From Branchiostoma floridae (taxonomy: Eukaryota > Chordata > Leptocardii > Amphioxiformes > Branchiostomatidae): DNA of 64,000 nucleotides. The first letter of the stretch is position 1, and each line of letters opens with the position of its first letter. Below are positions 46,801 to 57,934 of the stretch, piece by piece. Location of the stretch: NCBI RefSeq assembly GCF_000003815.2, contig NC_049993.1:12902461-12966460 (forward strand), read 5' to 3'. The notes under the pieces are model-generated. The model was not told where the DNA came from, ran no database searches, and saw only the letters and a list, made by a program, of their open reading frames with translations. The translations under genes were made by a program, and so were the position numbers.

Positions 46801-47721
46801 CGTTGTTGTTTGTTATGTACATGTAGGTGGTTACACAGACGAGCATCCCGTGATCGAGACATTCTGGAAGGTTGTACGAGAGTTCACCAACGGACAGCGC
46901 AGACACCTGCTCAAGTTTGTCACCAGCTGTTCACGTCCTCCTCTCCTGGGCTTCAAGGTCGGTACCACGTACAGCTGCAGGTCTTTGGGTGTGTGTGTGT
47001 AAAGCTGCTGGGGTTGTGTTTAAACTGTGAGCACTATAAGTAACCCATCATACCTATTGATAATAGTACTTTACCGAGTTTACCTCAGATTTTCACTGTG
47101 CATGGTGATTCATTGTGGGTTGAAGGCCCCTTAGACATAAACATCTGGACTAGGAGTGGTTACTACCAGAATGGTGTGCTGGTAAAAAAAAATGTTTTAA
47201 AATTTTCTTGTTGGACTGGTCCGAAAAAAAACCCCAGACCTGGACAAAATCAGTGAACCGGATTTTGGACTGATTAGAAAATGACCAGATTATACCGGCA
47301 GGCATTCACATGTTTTTTGGGCTTACTAGCCCAAGAAAAACACAAGAGCAAAGTAGAGGAGAGTTTATTGTCATTTTTATCAAGTTTCTACAGTCAAACT
47401 TAGACTAGGTTAACAGAGGTATTAGTGTTGTTTAGTTTGCCACTTATCTTCTTCCATTCTCTAGAGGTGGCCTTACCATCGTAGTCTGTTAAATCTCACT
47501 GTGTCCTGTACATTATGTTCAACCAACTCATTGTTTGTTTATTACCCCAGGAGTTGTACCCAGCCTTCTGTATCCACCATGGTGGGCCTGAGGAGGACCG
47601 ACTCCCCACCGCCAGCACCTGTATGAACCTGCTCAAACTGCCCGAGTTTCAGGATGAGGAAACCATGAGGAGCAAGCTACTGTACGCCGTGGAGTCCAAC
47701 GCTGGCTTCGAACTCAGCTAG
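31856..47721 (+). CDS. UBE3C: HECT-type E3 ubiquitin-protein ligase UBE3C
   Basis: Exons: 31856-31936, 32736-32789, 33301-33375, 33600-33740, 34353-34465, 34939-35099, 35746-35902, 36158-36411, 36947-37101, 37578-37762, 38408-38494, 38956-39110, 39323-39452, 39853-39943, 40356-40460, (40830 into a gap, out by 41074), 41600-41750, 42319-42563, 42952-43073, 43583-43673, 44167-44265, 44717-44806, 46567-46633, 46827-46957, 47551-47721. Phases agree throughout: 648 aa precede the gap region and 388 follow exon 41074, close to human UBE3C (1083 aa). The N-terminus has VALGGASRK and an IQ-like [16 protein letters not shown]. The HECT domain has [46 protein letters not shown] and the catalytic cysteine in [13 protein letters not shown], and ends GFELS. 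The human protein binds the proteasome and extends ubiquitin chains. The intron after 35902 has a GC donor. The exon at 40830 is uncertain. Confidence 0.95.
32422..32612. mobile_element. Foldback MITE, family 2, degenerate copy in UBE3C intron 1
   Basis: The left end 'tactgtacatgc...gttcgcgaccaccgc' and right end 'aacttaaatgcatttacagta' match the ends of the element at 61414-61625 in the same orientation. The interior is decayed. Confidence 0.65.
33215..33259. repeat. Perfect 45-bp palindrome in UBE3C intron 2
   Basis: Arms of 22 bp (33215-33236 and 33238-33259) are exact reverse complements around one A at 33237. A shorter imperfect match ('tagagta') extends outwards on both sides. It ends 41 bp before the exon at 33301. 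Confidence 0.95.
33720..33874 (+). repeat. 64-bp tandem repeat across a UBE3C 5' splice site
   Basis: About 2.4 units start at 33720, 33784 and 33848. Each carries the last 21 exon bases ('caactggacacagacagact' plus g), the donor GTCAGT and, in the first two, the intron sequence beyond. The true exon ends at 33740; the later copies are intronic decoys. Reading on through the first donor meets TAA after GTC AGT. Confidence 0.97.
35066..35237 (+). repeat. 66-bp tandem repeat across a UBE3C 5' splice site
   Basis: About 2.6 units start at 35066, 35132 and 35198. Each holds 34 exon bases (from 'gtgttagaaaccatggagta' to the donor) and then GTAAGT. Donors lie at 35100, 35166 and 35232. Use of the later donors would add an in-frame TAG right after the first (GGT AAG TTT TAG). 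Confidence 0.97.
39421..39607 (+). repeat. 47/56-bp tandem repeat across a UBE3C 5' splice site
   Basis: Four units start at 39421, 39468, 39524 and 39571. Each repeats the last 32 exon bases ('gacactaaacctactgtagg' onward) and GTAAGT or GTAAGC. Donors lie at 39453, 39500, 39556 and 39603. Extension past the first donor gives AGG then TAA. Confidence 0.97.
40033..40240. mobile_element. Foldback MITE, family 2, copy in a UBE3C intron
   Basis: It begins 'tactgtaaatgcatttaag', is full of GCGGT/TTCGCGG motifs ('ttcgcggtggttttaagt'), and ends 'ccactgcaaaagtttctgca'. It is the reverse orientation of the copy at 61414-61625. It lies between UBE3C exons ending 39943 and starting 40356. Confidence 0.8.
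40901..41000. other. Assembly gap (100 N) inside UBE3C coding region
   Basis: Exactly 100 N, probably a fixed-size placeholder. It removes the end of the exon begun at 40830, any intron behind it and the start of the exon ending at 41074 ([19 protein letters not shown]). About 20-30 residues of protein seem to be missing compared with human UBE3C. Confidence 0.95.
41401..41530 (+). repeat. Dispersed repeat family 3, copy a
   Basis: It carries 'ctgaagaaggcaacagtggt', 'gaaaatttgatctgtgtgta', 'ttggaagaaagtttagcatt' and ends near 'catgataatgg'. Related copies lie at 43899-44030 and 54404-54500, all in the same orientation. It is probably the conserved end of a transposable element; this copy is in a UBE3C intron. 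Confidence 0.8.
42695..42790 (-). mobile_element. LINE 3'-end fragment (tentative)
   Basis: 'tcaatcaatccatcaataac' followed by CTTTATTTATCC, read on the minus strand, gives an AATAAAGGTTATTGAT-GGATTGATTGA tail. This is the usual look of LINE 3' ends with short tandem tails. No coding part remains. Confidence 0.4.
43899..44030 (+). repeat. Dispersed repeat family 3, copy b
   Basis: Matches copy a: 'ctgaagaaggtgacagtggt', 'ttgaaaatttgatccgtgta', 'gtgttggaagaaagtttagc', then 'catgataat'. It lies in a UBE3C intron, 2.5 kb from copy a. Confidence 0.8.
44835..46285 (-). mobile_element. 5'-truncated LINE, antisense in a UBE3C intron
   Basis: The minus-strand fragment starts within the reverse transcriptase domain (about 46285) and ends about 290 bp after its stop codon, near an AATAAA-like tail (plus-strand 'ggtttatttcg', 44841-44851). 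It fills most of the intron between UBE3C exons ending 44806 and starting 46567. It is unlike the LINE at 28.8 kb in its motif C and 3' end, so a second family is present. Confidence 0.88.
45126..46285 (-). pseudogene. Truncated reverse transcriptase ORF
   Basis: About 385 codons are open with no internal stop. Motifs in order are [22 protein letters not shown] (A), [13 protein letters not shown] (B) and [10 protein letters not shown] (C, FVDD instead of YADD), then [26 protein letters not shown] and a C-terminal domain. The endonuclease and the first part of the reverse transcriptase are missing, and there is no start codon in context, so it is a dead 5'-truncated copy despite its clean frame. 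It resembles CR1/L2-like elements of invertebrate chordates. Confidence 0.85.
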
Positions 47722-50102
47722 ACGTTTTGGGGAACCACTCGTTTTACGGAACCAGCAAATATGGGAAGTGTATCGGTGGTGTATAGGCTTGGGGCTGGTG
47801 GGAGGATATTGTTTCTCAGAATAGAGGGGAAGACTGGTACTTTTTGAAAGCTTTTTGATTGGAAGAGTGCTGTTGGCAATGAAATTTTTTTATTGTAGGA
47901 AAGTATGACCTACATGTAACTGCCNNNNNNNNNNNNNNNNNNNNNNNNNNNNNNNNNNNNNNNNNNNNNNNNNNNNNNNNNNNNNNNNNNNNNNNNNNNN
48001 NNNNNNNNNNNNNNNNNNNNNNNNATGATTTCTCAACATCCGTTCCCTCAGTGAAACAATGGACTGACTCCATTATAACACAGTGGTGGAGTAGACAAAA
48101 TGCACACTGATGTAGAAAGAAAGATAGAGTTTTCTCTGTCTCACATTTATAGTGAATATGACAACAGCAATTCAGTACCGGTGAGCAATCTGTAACTTTA
48201 AGAGAAACTGCACAGTGTTACTAGTATTCTTCACATGCAAAGTTGTAGAATCGGGAACACAACTGAAGAGCATACATTTGGTTACCATTGATAAAGATTT
48301 GACTGTCGTAACTGACAAAATGAATTGTGATCAGGTGTATGTATTGGTGAAGAGTTTTATGGTGGTACTGTCTGATAATTTACATGTGTAGCCAAAAGAC
48401 AGGTTTGGACCTTTAATAATGAATTTTGAAATTTGCGTCCTCTAAACACATTTGTAATCACAGTAAAGGTGATACTATATGTGGTACCTTCTAAGCAGTT
48501 GATATACAAAATTTCATGAACTTATATTCGCGTGTATACACGAGACTTCATTTGAAGAAGTTGATAATTTGTTCATCATGGATTCAGAGAAGATTGAATA
48601 TATTCTGATGTTTATTGAAGAAACAAGGCATTGACTTCTAACTATTATACTGTGAAACAATTTTCAAGATAGCTCTCTATGTACTATATGCCATTAGGCA
48701 TGCTGTTGTTTACATAGCTGACTAACGCTCAATGCATCTTACTAGGCCAAAGACAAAGTTTTGCCAGACACAAACTGACTTTTAGTCACAACTGTAGCCT
48801 GGACAACTACTAAAACCAAAGATAGCACTTCACAACGCACAGGTCTCAACTGTCTGTAACAAACACTTGGGAAGTGTATAAGAAACGAGTTCAGTCTTCT
48901 GTGGATCGCAAGAACTGCTTACATCTCAAGGGATGAACACAATTCCGCCGATAATTGTACGTGTTTGAATACACTACAGATTATACGTTTGATGCATTTG
49001 AATGTGCGCACATAAATGCAAGGTACCTTCGATGAATATATCACGTTGGACTGTAATGTGATGCTAACAGCTTTATGTGACACAGAAGATTGAGCTCGTT
49101 TATTGCATTCTTCCCTTGTAGCTATTGCTTCTAATGTATACTGACTCTATCTGTTCTTGTTGTGGACTCATCCATGTACCAACTTTGTGTTGATTATTGA
49201 AGAAGTCATCAGACAAAGGGTCTAACAGACTGGCTATCTGGCATGTTATAACATGGGACATTTTAGCAAGGGTCTTTTGTGTACATGTAACTAAATTTTG
49301 AGTCTTGGATGTGTATTTCTAAGTCATGTGATCCCTTTCAGATATATATGTTCTCTGTCTCATTGAAGCTCCAAGCCTCACATACTAAATGTACACACCA
49401 ATAATTCAAATTGCTTAATTTGTTTCCTAAGTTAACACTTTGCAACACATCTCAGTAATTGCCACTGACATGTGTTCTAGTTCTGTGTATTTTGGGGCCA
49501 TTTTGTTTCTTCTAAGCTAGAATGCCATGGAAATTTTGAAAGGGTTAAAAGATAATGATGAAATGTTGGCTGTCATTTATAGCAGCCATATGTATATCAT
49601 TTTTGGCTACATTAAACAGAAATGATAGATTTTAAGTCCCTATCAGGCTATCCATTTGATATGAAATACGGCATGTGTATTCAGTACTATGGAATATGAA
49701 GAGTTTTGTGCGAAATTCTGTCTTATGTGTACATTTTGTCATCATCTTTGTACTACTTATAACTGTGCTTTCTAAAATCACATTGTTACGCAGGGTTAAG
49801 GTGTTGCATCTATGATGATATTGGGCTGGTCTCCGCTTTTGTGCAATCTTACTTCTTTGCCCCTGGTTAGATCTACATACTCTTGCAGTCTGTATTCTTT
49901 AGAAGTATTAAAGATTCAAAGTGAAGGTTGTTTTGCATCTTGTAACTTATGCATTGCAGAGAGATTTATACATTGATTTATTATGTATCAAAAGTATCTG
50001 TTTTTTTATGAACATTGTTTAATGTACATGTTGTTTCATGTATCAACATCACATTGGAGCCAACATTAATCAATATATAGGAACATGCGCAGTGCAAATA
50101 AA
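47722..50102 (+). other. UBE3C 3' untranslated region with poly(A) signal
   Basis: No coding signal follows the UBE3C stop. A good AATAAA occurs at 50097-50102 with a GT/T-rich stretch just after it ('acttgtttgttttttc', 50124-50139), which would give a 2.4-kb 3' UTR. The 100-N gap at 47925-48024 lies inside. Earlier polyadenylation cannot be excluded. Confidence 0.55.
47925..48024. other. Assembly gap (100 N)
   Basis: Exactly 100 N in the putative UBE3C 3' UTR; true size unknown. Confidence 0.95.
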
Positions 50103-51033
50103 GTGTGGAAACAGTGTATTCAACTTGTTTGTTTTTTCAAAGCTTAAAGAGTTCCATGACAAATCAATGATAATAGACAGCATTTAAGTTAACATAATTG
50201 CCCCATTCATTTTAACATGTAGCATGAACCAATCTCTTATGGGTCTTCATGGAAAAATTGTTCTTATTTTCTGAACATTTAGATTTCATAATGGCGGCAA
50301 CTTTGGGGTTCCCAGAGGATGTCATCCGTATAATCAAACTATTGTGGTCTAATAGAAGGGGAAAATGATATTCTATGGACAAGAAAGCAAAATCAAAATG
50401 TTGTATTCAAGCAACTAGCGGGAAATGCTTAGCATGGCCTGGCAAATTAATTTGATACTTCATATCGTAAAAGTGAAAATTGTAACCCCCCAAGAGGACC
50501 ATAATTTGAGATGGTCTAAAATCGGAAGTGAGAAAATTTGTTCAAAACCAGTCGTTTTATTTTCTCTACGTTTTGAGTGAAATAATTACCAAAGAATCAC
50601 GATTTACCTTTTTCTTTAGGCTACTTTTTTTTCTTTAGCGGGATTGAGTTTTAGCTATTTCCTTCTTAGATAATGATAATCATTCTTCTCGTCGAATGAA
50701 TGCATAGGTCCAAAGAATGACAAATCAGCATGTAGTAGCGTTTTGTAAACTGTGACATTTCAAGAATATTTCTAAACTGCAACATGACGATGATATGCCA
50801 GTAGTTATGACTCGGCCATTCGTGATGTCATACCCAGGAGCGGAGGAATTTTTCACCGAGAAGACAATAGGACATTCATAAATGATACCTTTCCTTCTCA
50901 CTTCAGCAATAGAAGTGGTCGAGTGCGCATCTCCTAAGCGTTGTCAACTTCTGAAGGACTACCACGCACATCTAAGTTTCCATTCTTTTTGGAAAAAAAA
51001 AGTAACGGTCTGCTATACATAAAACGGTATATC
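50103..51033. other. Tail-to-tail spacer between UBE3C and FKBP copy 1
   Basis: No gene here. A minus-strand poly(A) signal (TTTATT on plus, 50556-50561) lies 473 bp after the FKBP copy 1 stop. The two convergent transcripts may therefore end within about 0.5 kb of each other. Confidence 0.45.
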
Positions 51034-54000
51034 TTAGAGTTCGTCATGTTTGTCGTGAATTTTTGGACCGGCAAATTCGGCGAAGGAGATGAAACCGTCG
51101 CGGTCCCTGTCCTGAAAGGTGAACATGTCGTCTATAAGGTCCTGTTCTCTCCGACCCGGCAGGAAGATGCCTTTGTCGCTGTCGGCCATTTTGTGACAAT
51201 AGTTGGAAAACTAAAAAGAGAAAGAGAAAATAGAGAAAGAATTAAGAAATTGAAGATATCATACTCTCAGATCTTCATGCATAGAACTTATCTGTATTTC
51301 TCTTCGAATGCTAACAATCGCCTTCTTTTCTAATGAGATAAATATTCTATACTTTTATTTTAGACGTGTGTTATTTGTGAAGAGAATATCGTAATCTATG
51401 CAAAGAAGGACGTTATTTGTATAACCCATGAGAAACTTTAGAATTTGACAGTTGTGAAGGTTCATCATTCGGAGAAGGTGTGAGGTCGCGGAACTCTAGT
51501 TATATAAGCGGGTTAACAGCCAAATAATTATAAAAGTGGCCAAAGTTGTGTATATAGGAAATCGGCTAAGGTCTCCAAGCAGATGTTGTTGTGATATATA
51601 ACAATATTTTCTGAGTGACAGGCGGGCTTCTCTGACAGTCCCTAACCTCATAAAGCGAATGAACAGTTGAGTAAAAGGTAAAAGTTCTGAAGGGAAAACG
51701 TGTGATGTTAACATATGTAAGAACAGTGATGTGTACATGAATGTAGGTGGCGCTTCGACGGGCGGACATGTTGCTACATGGGCTCCTCGCGCGGAACATA
51801 CAAACCCATCCATTTCATGTTAACTAGTGTATTCAAAAGTCTGAATTGTCATTCTAAAATCCCCTAGACCTGTTTGAGAACATGTACACTGGCTTTAAGC
51901 CTACAGTCGTCCATATTTTCACACTTTTAGTAGTCGTGATATTATACCCTATACGAGCCTAATCTGCAGTACCGATCCCGACCGCGCCGTAAAAAGTGTT
52001 AAAACGACCGCCAAATTGCCAAATTTCGGTCTTTTCACGAGTGGGGAAATGGCGAAAGGCTCGTAAAGGGGTTCAAGTTTTAAACGTATAGGTAAAGAAA
52101 TAAACGTTTATTCTTACAATTTAAGATGAAATCAAGGATGACAATGTTTCAAATATTCCAAAGAAACACATTCATGGAGTATTATGTTATCAATGACACG
52201 TTTCCTTTGCAATTTACTACTAGAAATGGTCAAGCCTACATGCCACATTCAGGAGGGCTACCACAGCTAAATTACACGTTTTGAGAAATAAGAAGACGTT
52301 GAACAAATCCAAAAGTGTTTTTTTTCTGTTTATCAATCAATATATACAATTTTTATTCCAAAATGCTGCAAGGTGTACGTGTTGATTATCTGTGGATGCA
52401 ATATAAACTTGAGCGCAGGGGGAGCTGTTTTATTGGCTATGTGCTGATGAAATAACAAAATTGAGTTTGTCATTGTATTCTAATGCAATGCAACACACCT
52501 CCTGATGTAGGAACAATGATACCAGATTAACTACCGCTAAGTTCTGTGCATTAGTATTTTCATATGCCAAAACAGGAGCACAGAATGAAGGTAACGCAAG
52601 AAGGTGAGGTGAAGGGGCCAAATTCTCACAAGGGCTAGCGCAGTCTGGGCTAGCGGGCACAAAGTTGAACACAAACCAAGGCAAACAAACAAACAAACAA
52701 ACAGACAAACAGAAACAAACAAACAAAACATGATATTTGAAACATGAAAACAGAATGATTAGTTGAAGATTGTACAAGCATACATGCATTTCAAGTTGCT
52801 ATAAGTAACTGATAAAGTGATTTCTCTTGTAAAATCTAGCACACTACGAAAATAGAGTATTGTATACCTCTTCTTTGGAGATCTTTTTGTCCCTGTTCAC
52901 GTCGGAGTCGCCGAAGGAGTTTTTGGGCGTCTCTCCGACCCACCAGAATAAGTTCTTCGGTACGTCGTCGGTCGGGTCCAGCACTTCTATCAGCTCCACC
53001 TCGAACACTAGCGTGGAGCCGGGAGGGATGGTGCCCTCTGAACGGGAAGTAAACGTGCAATATTATTGAACTGCAAGGGAGAACTCTTCACTTTTCATAA
53101 GCAAATAGTAGAATTTGTGCATGTGGTAAAAGTCTTTGCACACAAGATTCCGTAGTTTTATACAGTCTCAACCTTGGGACCGATTACTAAAGTATTCGGA
53201 GACCCGCTAGGGGACGTAAAATGCTACTTGTACCTTCTGAAATCGCTGGAAAACCGTAGAAATTGAACAAATAGAGGAGTAAGCCGGCNNNNNNNNNNNN
53301 NNNNNNNNNNNNNNNNNNNNNNNNNNNNNNNNNNNNNNNNNNNNNNNNNNNNNNNNNNNNNNNNNNNNNNNNNNNNNNNNNNNNNNNNACAGCAACTGCA
53401 GTGTTTGGGACCACTAAACGCGACCTACGGTTACTGTGACTCCTGGCCGGCTACACTCCTCTGGCCGGCTTACTCCTCTAAGTTGTTCCATTTCTACGGT
53501 TTTCCAGCGACCCGGAGTCTGGTAGAGACTAGCATCTCGTGTCTACCAGACTACTAGTATAATATAGCATACGCTGTCGATATGGAGTATATTTGCCAGG
53601 GGCGGGGTCACCATAAGCATTTGCTGCGTTGAAAATATTACCCTTCGCACGGGCTGACTCTCCTGGCTAATCATATACAGTACTAGCACTCGTATCTCTA
53701 TACCCGTGCTTGCCGAAGTGTAAAATATTGCGGAGAGGATAGGAGAGACTCGGGAGCTATAATACAAGGATAGAAATCTACTGTCAAACTGCCTAAAGTT
53801 GGCTAAATAATCAGCCTACGTCACATTTTCAAAACTGTGAGCTTTTGGGAACGAAAAGCCGCCAGACTTAAACTATTCTGTTTACGTACACACTGAGACT
53901 TAAACAGAATAGTCATGGGCATTATTTTTGCATATTTTTACCGTGTCTATATTTCGATTTTTCGTTTCCACAAACAGCTCGGACGGGCCCTGGTTTGGAA

Positions 54001-55600
54001 GTGTGACGTTAGCCTAAGGCCGGCCTGGTGGAAGCTTGTACGCACCGACGCCTTTTTCTCCGTATGCCAGATGAGGAGGGACGGTGATCTTCCTCTTCTC
54101 CCCCGCACACATCCCCCTCAGACCCGTGTCCATCCCCTTGATGACTTCGCCCCGGCCCAGGATGAAGTCAAAGGTGTCGCCGCGGTCATGACTGAACAAA
54201 AAAAAGCAACGTTATAAGATAACTGTAAAATTTTAGACCTTAAATAGGTATAAAGGAGGCCATTTACATCAGGGCACTCGAGCCATCACTGAACAGAGAC
54301 GGTGGACGTTATAAACTTCCTGGCACTTTTTGCCGACGTCACCTATTCGATAGATCACGTGTTAATAAAATCACGAAACTGTGAATCTCGCTAGTTTACG
54401 TTCTGCTCAAAATTTGATCCATGTATACCTTTGTATTGGAAGAAAGTTTAGCATTGTTCTATGATTACTACCAACACAGATGAGCTCCCATGATAATGGC
54501 TGTAAATAGGCCACGGCTTACAAGCAAACCAGAATTCGAGCTATCAAAACCGGAAGTCGCAAGGGGGCCCACGTATGAAATACAATCCATCCATGCCTTC
54601 TTGGTTATGCTATGCCGTTTAGCCACAAAATAAGTATCCACATACAAACGCTTTCGACAACCGTAACATTCATGCCGAAGGTCACAAAACTACGCATACC
54701 ATCATACCAAGTATGGAACAATGTCATAGAATTAATAAGCGCGGCGCCGGCCGGCATTTCAATACTGTGTTGAAATGTCTTGCACCACAGCCACAGCGTT
54801 CTCGTTTGACTGATATCCCTTTGTTGACCCCCGGGGCCCGCCTTCCCAAACACTGACCCTGGCCTGTCTGCAAACAAACAGTCGACCCACACATCTGTTT
54901 GAAAATTTATGCGGATCAAGCGTTCAGTTCGACAAAGAAAGGGGAGATCCACAAACTCTTGATACTGTATGCTGGCATGCATGTGGAAACAACTACATTT
55001 GCCTATGCAAACCACCAAGGCATCTCAGTAAATATTGCAATGGGTCGTATTACACAACAATGAAAGTGAGTCTACAGACGCCTTTAACTATTCCTGAGAA
55101 AAAAGTAGAAACCCTGCCAAAATGTCAACATATGACCAAATACATAAAATGAAATACAGTTTTCCATGTCTTAAAAACTAAGAAGCTAACCTCCTTGGAT
55201 AAGAGGCACAGTTGTCGATATCACTGAATCATGCATATCTTATAATGTGCAATAAAAGTATTCAATCATCAATCATTGCTAGAATGAAGGTTCTTTTGGA
55301 TCCTCGAGCTCCTTGATCCTATATAAGTCAAATTTTAAGCCCATTCCTTCCATCCAATCCTGAGCCCTCCCCATAACTTCTCTGCCACGTATGCCTCAGT
55401 CATACCAACCTGGAGTCAAACTTCTTGCCGTCTGGGAAGGTCCCGTTGTAGTGATACCTCAGGAAGTAGCCTTCTCTGGAGACGAAAATACACCGCTTGG
55501 GCTTAAACGTCACCTCAATCTCAACCTCCGAGAGATCGTCCACAGCTAAGGCTGCAAAGATTTGTAACGCAACGGCAAGGGTGACAACACGGGAAACCAT
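51034..55600 (-). CDS. FKBP14: FKBP7/FKBP14-like ER peptidyl-prolyl isomerase with EF-hands, copy 1
   Basis: Four exons (55600-55410, 54191-54046, 53037-52868, 51210-51034) join in frame to 227 aa; FKBP14 and FKBP7 are 211 and 222 aa. An N-terminal signal peptide ([19 protein letters not shown]) is followed by one FKBP domain: [50 protein letters not shown] and [11 protein letters not shown]. The residue equal to FKBP12 Trp59 is Met (IKGMD). Two EF-hand loops follow, [12 protein letters not shown] and [12 protein letters not shown], and the protein ends HDEL, an ER retention signal. Between the FKBP domain and EF-hand 1 is an extra segment with [10 protein letters not shown] that the human proteins lack. 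Family members fold procollagen in the ER; that role here is inferred. Exon 2 uses a GTGCGT donor. A 100-N gap and a foldback repeat lie in the intron after exon 2. Confidence 0.92.
53244..53509. mobile_element. Long inverted repeat flanking an assembly gap
   Basis: The left arm 53244-53288 and right arm 53464-53509 are near-perfect reverse complements over about 45 bp ('cgctggaaaaccgtagaaat' against 'atttctacggttttccagcg'). The 100-N gap (53289-53388) lies between them, abutting the left arm. It looks like a foldback transposable element whose middle was not assembled. It is in an FKBP copy 1 intron. Confidence 0.85.
53516..53552. repeat. Short hairpin next to the foldback element
   Basis: 'agtctggtagagac' (53516-53529) pairs with 'gtgtctaccagact' (53539-53552) with one mismatch and a 9-nt loop. 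It lies directly outside the right arm of the previous element. Confidence 0.8.
54404..54500 (+). repeat. Dispersed repeat family 3, copy c
   Basis: Matches copies a and b from 'aaaatttgatccatgtatac' through 'ttggaagaaagtttagcatt' to 'cccatgataatgg'. The GAAGAAGG part is missing. It lies in the first FKBP copy 1 intron. Confidence 0.8.
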
Positions 55601-57934
55601 CTTTGGAAACTTTTAAATCCGAGCTCAGAGGATGTCTGTATACAGAAGCAAGACTTGGCATACAAATATTGGCACGGTGCCCCGAGTTCAACTTCTTGGA
55701 ACAAACTATCATTCGAAAGGGGTGTTCTTTAATCTTTGATAAGCGATGTGTTTAGAAATTACATGAAACAAAAATTCCTTGTGTCGCTGAATATCTAGGG
55801 GTTTACATGATCAAACTCAATGTGGCCTTTTCTCGCACACAAGGGAAAGCTGTGGGGAATGCAGAGAAAAGAATCTCGCGATGTCAGCCACTTATGCCCT
55901 CTGCACTGATTCCAGATGGCAACGATTAAGAAGGGGGAGAACCAGTAGTTATACAGGGGGTGTTAACGACTAAGTGGGCTGCCACGTCACCTTAACTAGG
56001 GCGCCAATGCGCATGCGCTTAAGGCGATACCCTTCAACTTGTAACCGCGTTATTAGTATACCGAGTTATTCGAACAAGGAAGACCATATTGTATGTGCTA
56101 TTTTTATGATATTATTCTTTATTTGAGCGTTCAAAAACGGCCCGGGGACAAGTCGCACAAGGAAATTCTTTATTATGGGAACCCCCCAAAATTACATCTT
56201 CATCAAGAATCCTCATGCGATTTTGCATATAAATTGTTCGATTTATGAAATAATGATGTAAATGTGCTAAAATAGCACATTAGATGTCAATATTATACAG
56301 GTTACCTTATCCAGATTATTTCCACTTTCAACGATATAATATTGCTTAGGTTGCCTTTAAGTTCTAAGCGAGATAAAAGGATGTGAACCTAGGAGATTGA
56401 TTACTTTTCAGTTTCATTTGTGAACGCCTCCTTTCCCTCCGACGGCTAAATTAAGTTCTTGCAGTTTTTGTTCCCTTTATACAGTACGATTACGAAGGTT
56501 AGACATTGAGGTACTCAATATTTAAAAAGGCAAATAATGTCCAAAAGGAATCTTGATGAAATGGCTTATGTTTTCTCCAGATTACGGCTGTATGACTTGG
56601 AAGATAGAAAATTGTGACGCTCTTCATTTTCTCTTGTTCGTTTCTTGTGAAGTACACGACATAGTACATGTATATGTACAAGGTGGATCTTTCTTGAACT
56701 AAGAAACAAACACAGAATATAGCAGGATTCGACCTTCTTTACTTTCTGTATCAAAAAACGTACAAAATGTTAACAAAATACCACTCTGCAGACAAAATGC
56801 TGTACACTTGAAGAAACATTCAATCCACTATGTAAATCGTATCCACTAAGCTTGGTAAATTCGATAGAAAAAATAACACTGCCATTTTTACATAAAATAT
56901 TGCAGTAAAAGTCACAACCACATGCTGCCAGTAAGTTTGAATACAAAATGTAGCTCCCGATTCGTTAACCCAACATACACATTGTTTGAGAACTTGAATA
57001 CAAAATGTAGCACCAGATTCGTGAACCCAACATACACATTGTTATAAGTTGGGAAGGCAACACATCGAAATAAGGCTGTACTAGAAACATATGCTTACAT
57101 TCTTGTTCTTAGTTACCTAACGCTATACATATAGCTATAAAGGAATGCAATTTACTTACAAGCAGCAAGACAGCTGACTGTTGCCGTAACTTACATTCTC
57201 AAGATATTTCCACTTTTATGCATATGTTTGAAAACTACTGTTACCTTTTATCGCAACAACTTTCCCATTCTTCTCATGTTAAAAATCTCAGTCACACGTT
57301 CTCAAAACTAGACATATGGCTTACATGTATCAACCGAACATGAAGAACTCATATTTCTATAATTTGAAGAAATCAAACAGCTTAATTAAGCAAGTGAGAA
57401 GTGTTAACAATAATACTGACTCATTAATATACAGATATCATTTGCACTTCTGCAGCACTAGTTTCTTAAATTACAACAAAAGTTTCTTCTGCCAATTAAT
57501 AAAGGCAATTCTTCAGAACATGATTTTTTAGAGGTCAAAGTTACAGTATGGGTTCATGGTTGTCATAAAAAATGGCAAATTTGGGCATGAACTGAAGCAA
57601 TCAACTTAAAATAATGCGGTGTGTAAAACAGCATGAGGGCTTTCACAATCAAACAAATATCAAAAGTCTTGACAAAGCAAATAAAAATTGAGGGGTCTAC
57701 AAATAAAAACTATAGGGTGAGTGGGGAACACAATTATGTACTCTTTGAACACAGAATATAGAGGGGTGACTGAATAAAAAAAAGCATAGTTGTGACTAAC
57801 TTAAGAAATCATCTGGCAGCTGCAAAAATAGTGGACATTTTTTCTTACTTACAAAGCTACTTGTTACCTAGACTATAGTTGAACATCTATCGGACATAGA
57901 TGTTCAGTGGCAGAGACATGTTACTGGTCGATAG
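55601..57934. other. Spacer between the two FKBP genes
   Basis: It holds the 5' flank of copy 1 and the 3' flank of copy 2. No further exon was recognised. The 3' part (about 56.1-57.9 kb) is AT-rich; a minus-strand hexamer at 56120-56125 (TTTATT on plus) is far from the copy 2 stop. A 57-bp tandem duplication lies at 56937-57043. Confidence 0.45.
56937..57043. repeat. 57-bp direct duplication
   Basis: Two copies of 'ttgaatacaaaatgtagc' to 'caacatacacattgtt' at 56937-56986 and 56994-57043, about 92% identical by eye. Confidence 0.9.

Noticed and set aside
52430-52789. 119-aa minus-strand frame with CLFVCLSV-type repeats
   Set aside because: It is driven by a (CAAA)n tract at about 52681-52730 in an FKBP intron.
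54605-55018. 137-aa minus-strand frame in an FKBP intron
   Set aside because: No family motif or splice partner was found; noted only as an odd GC-rich block.
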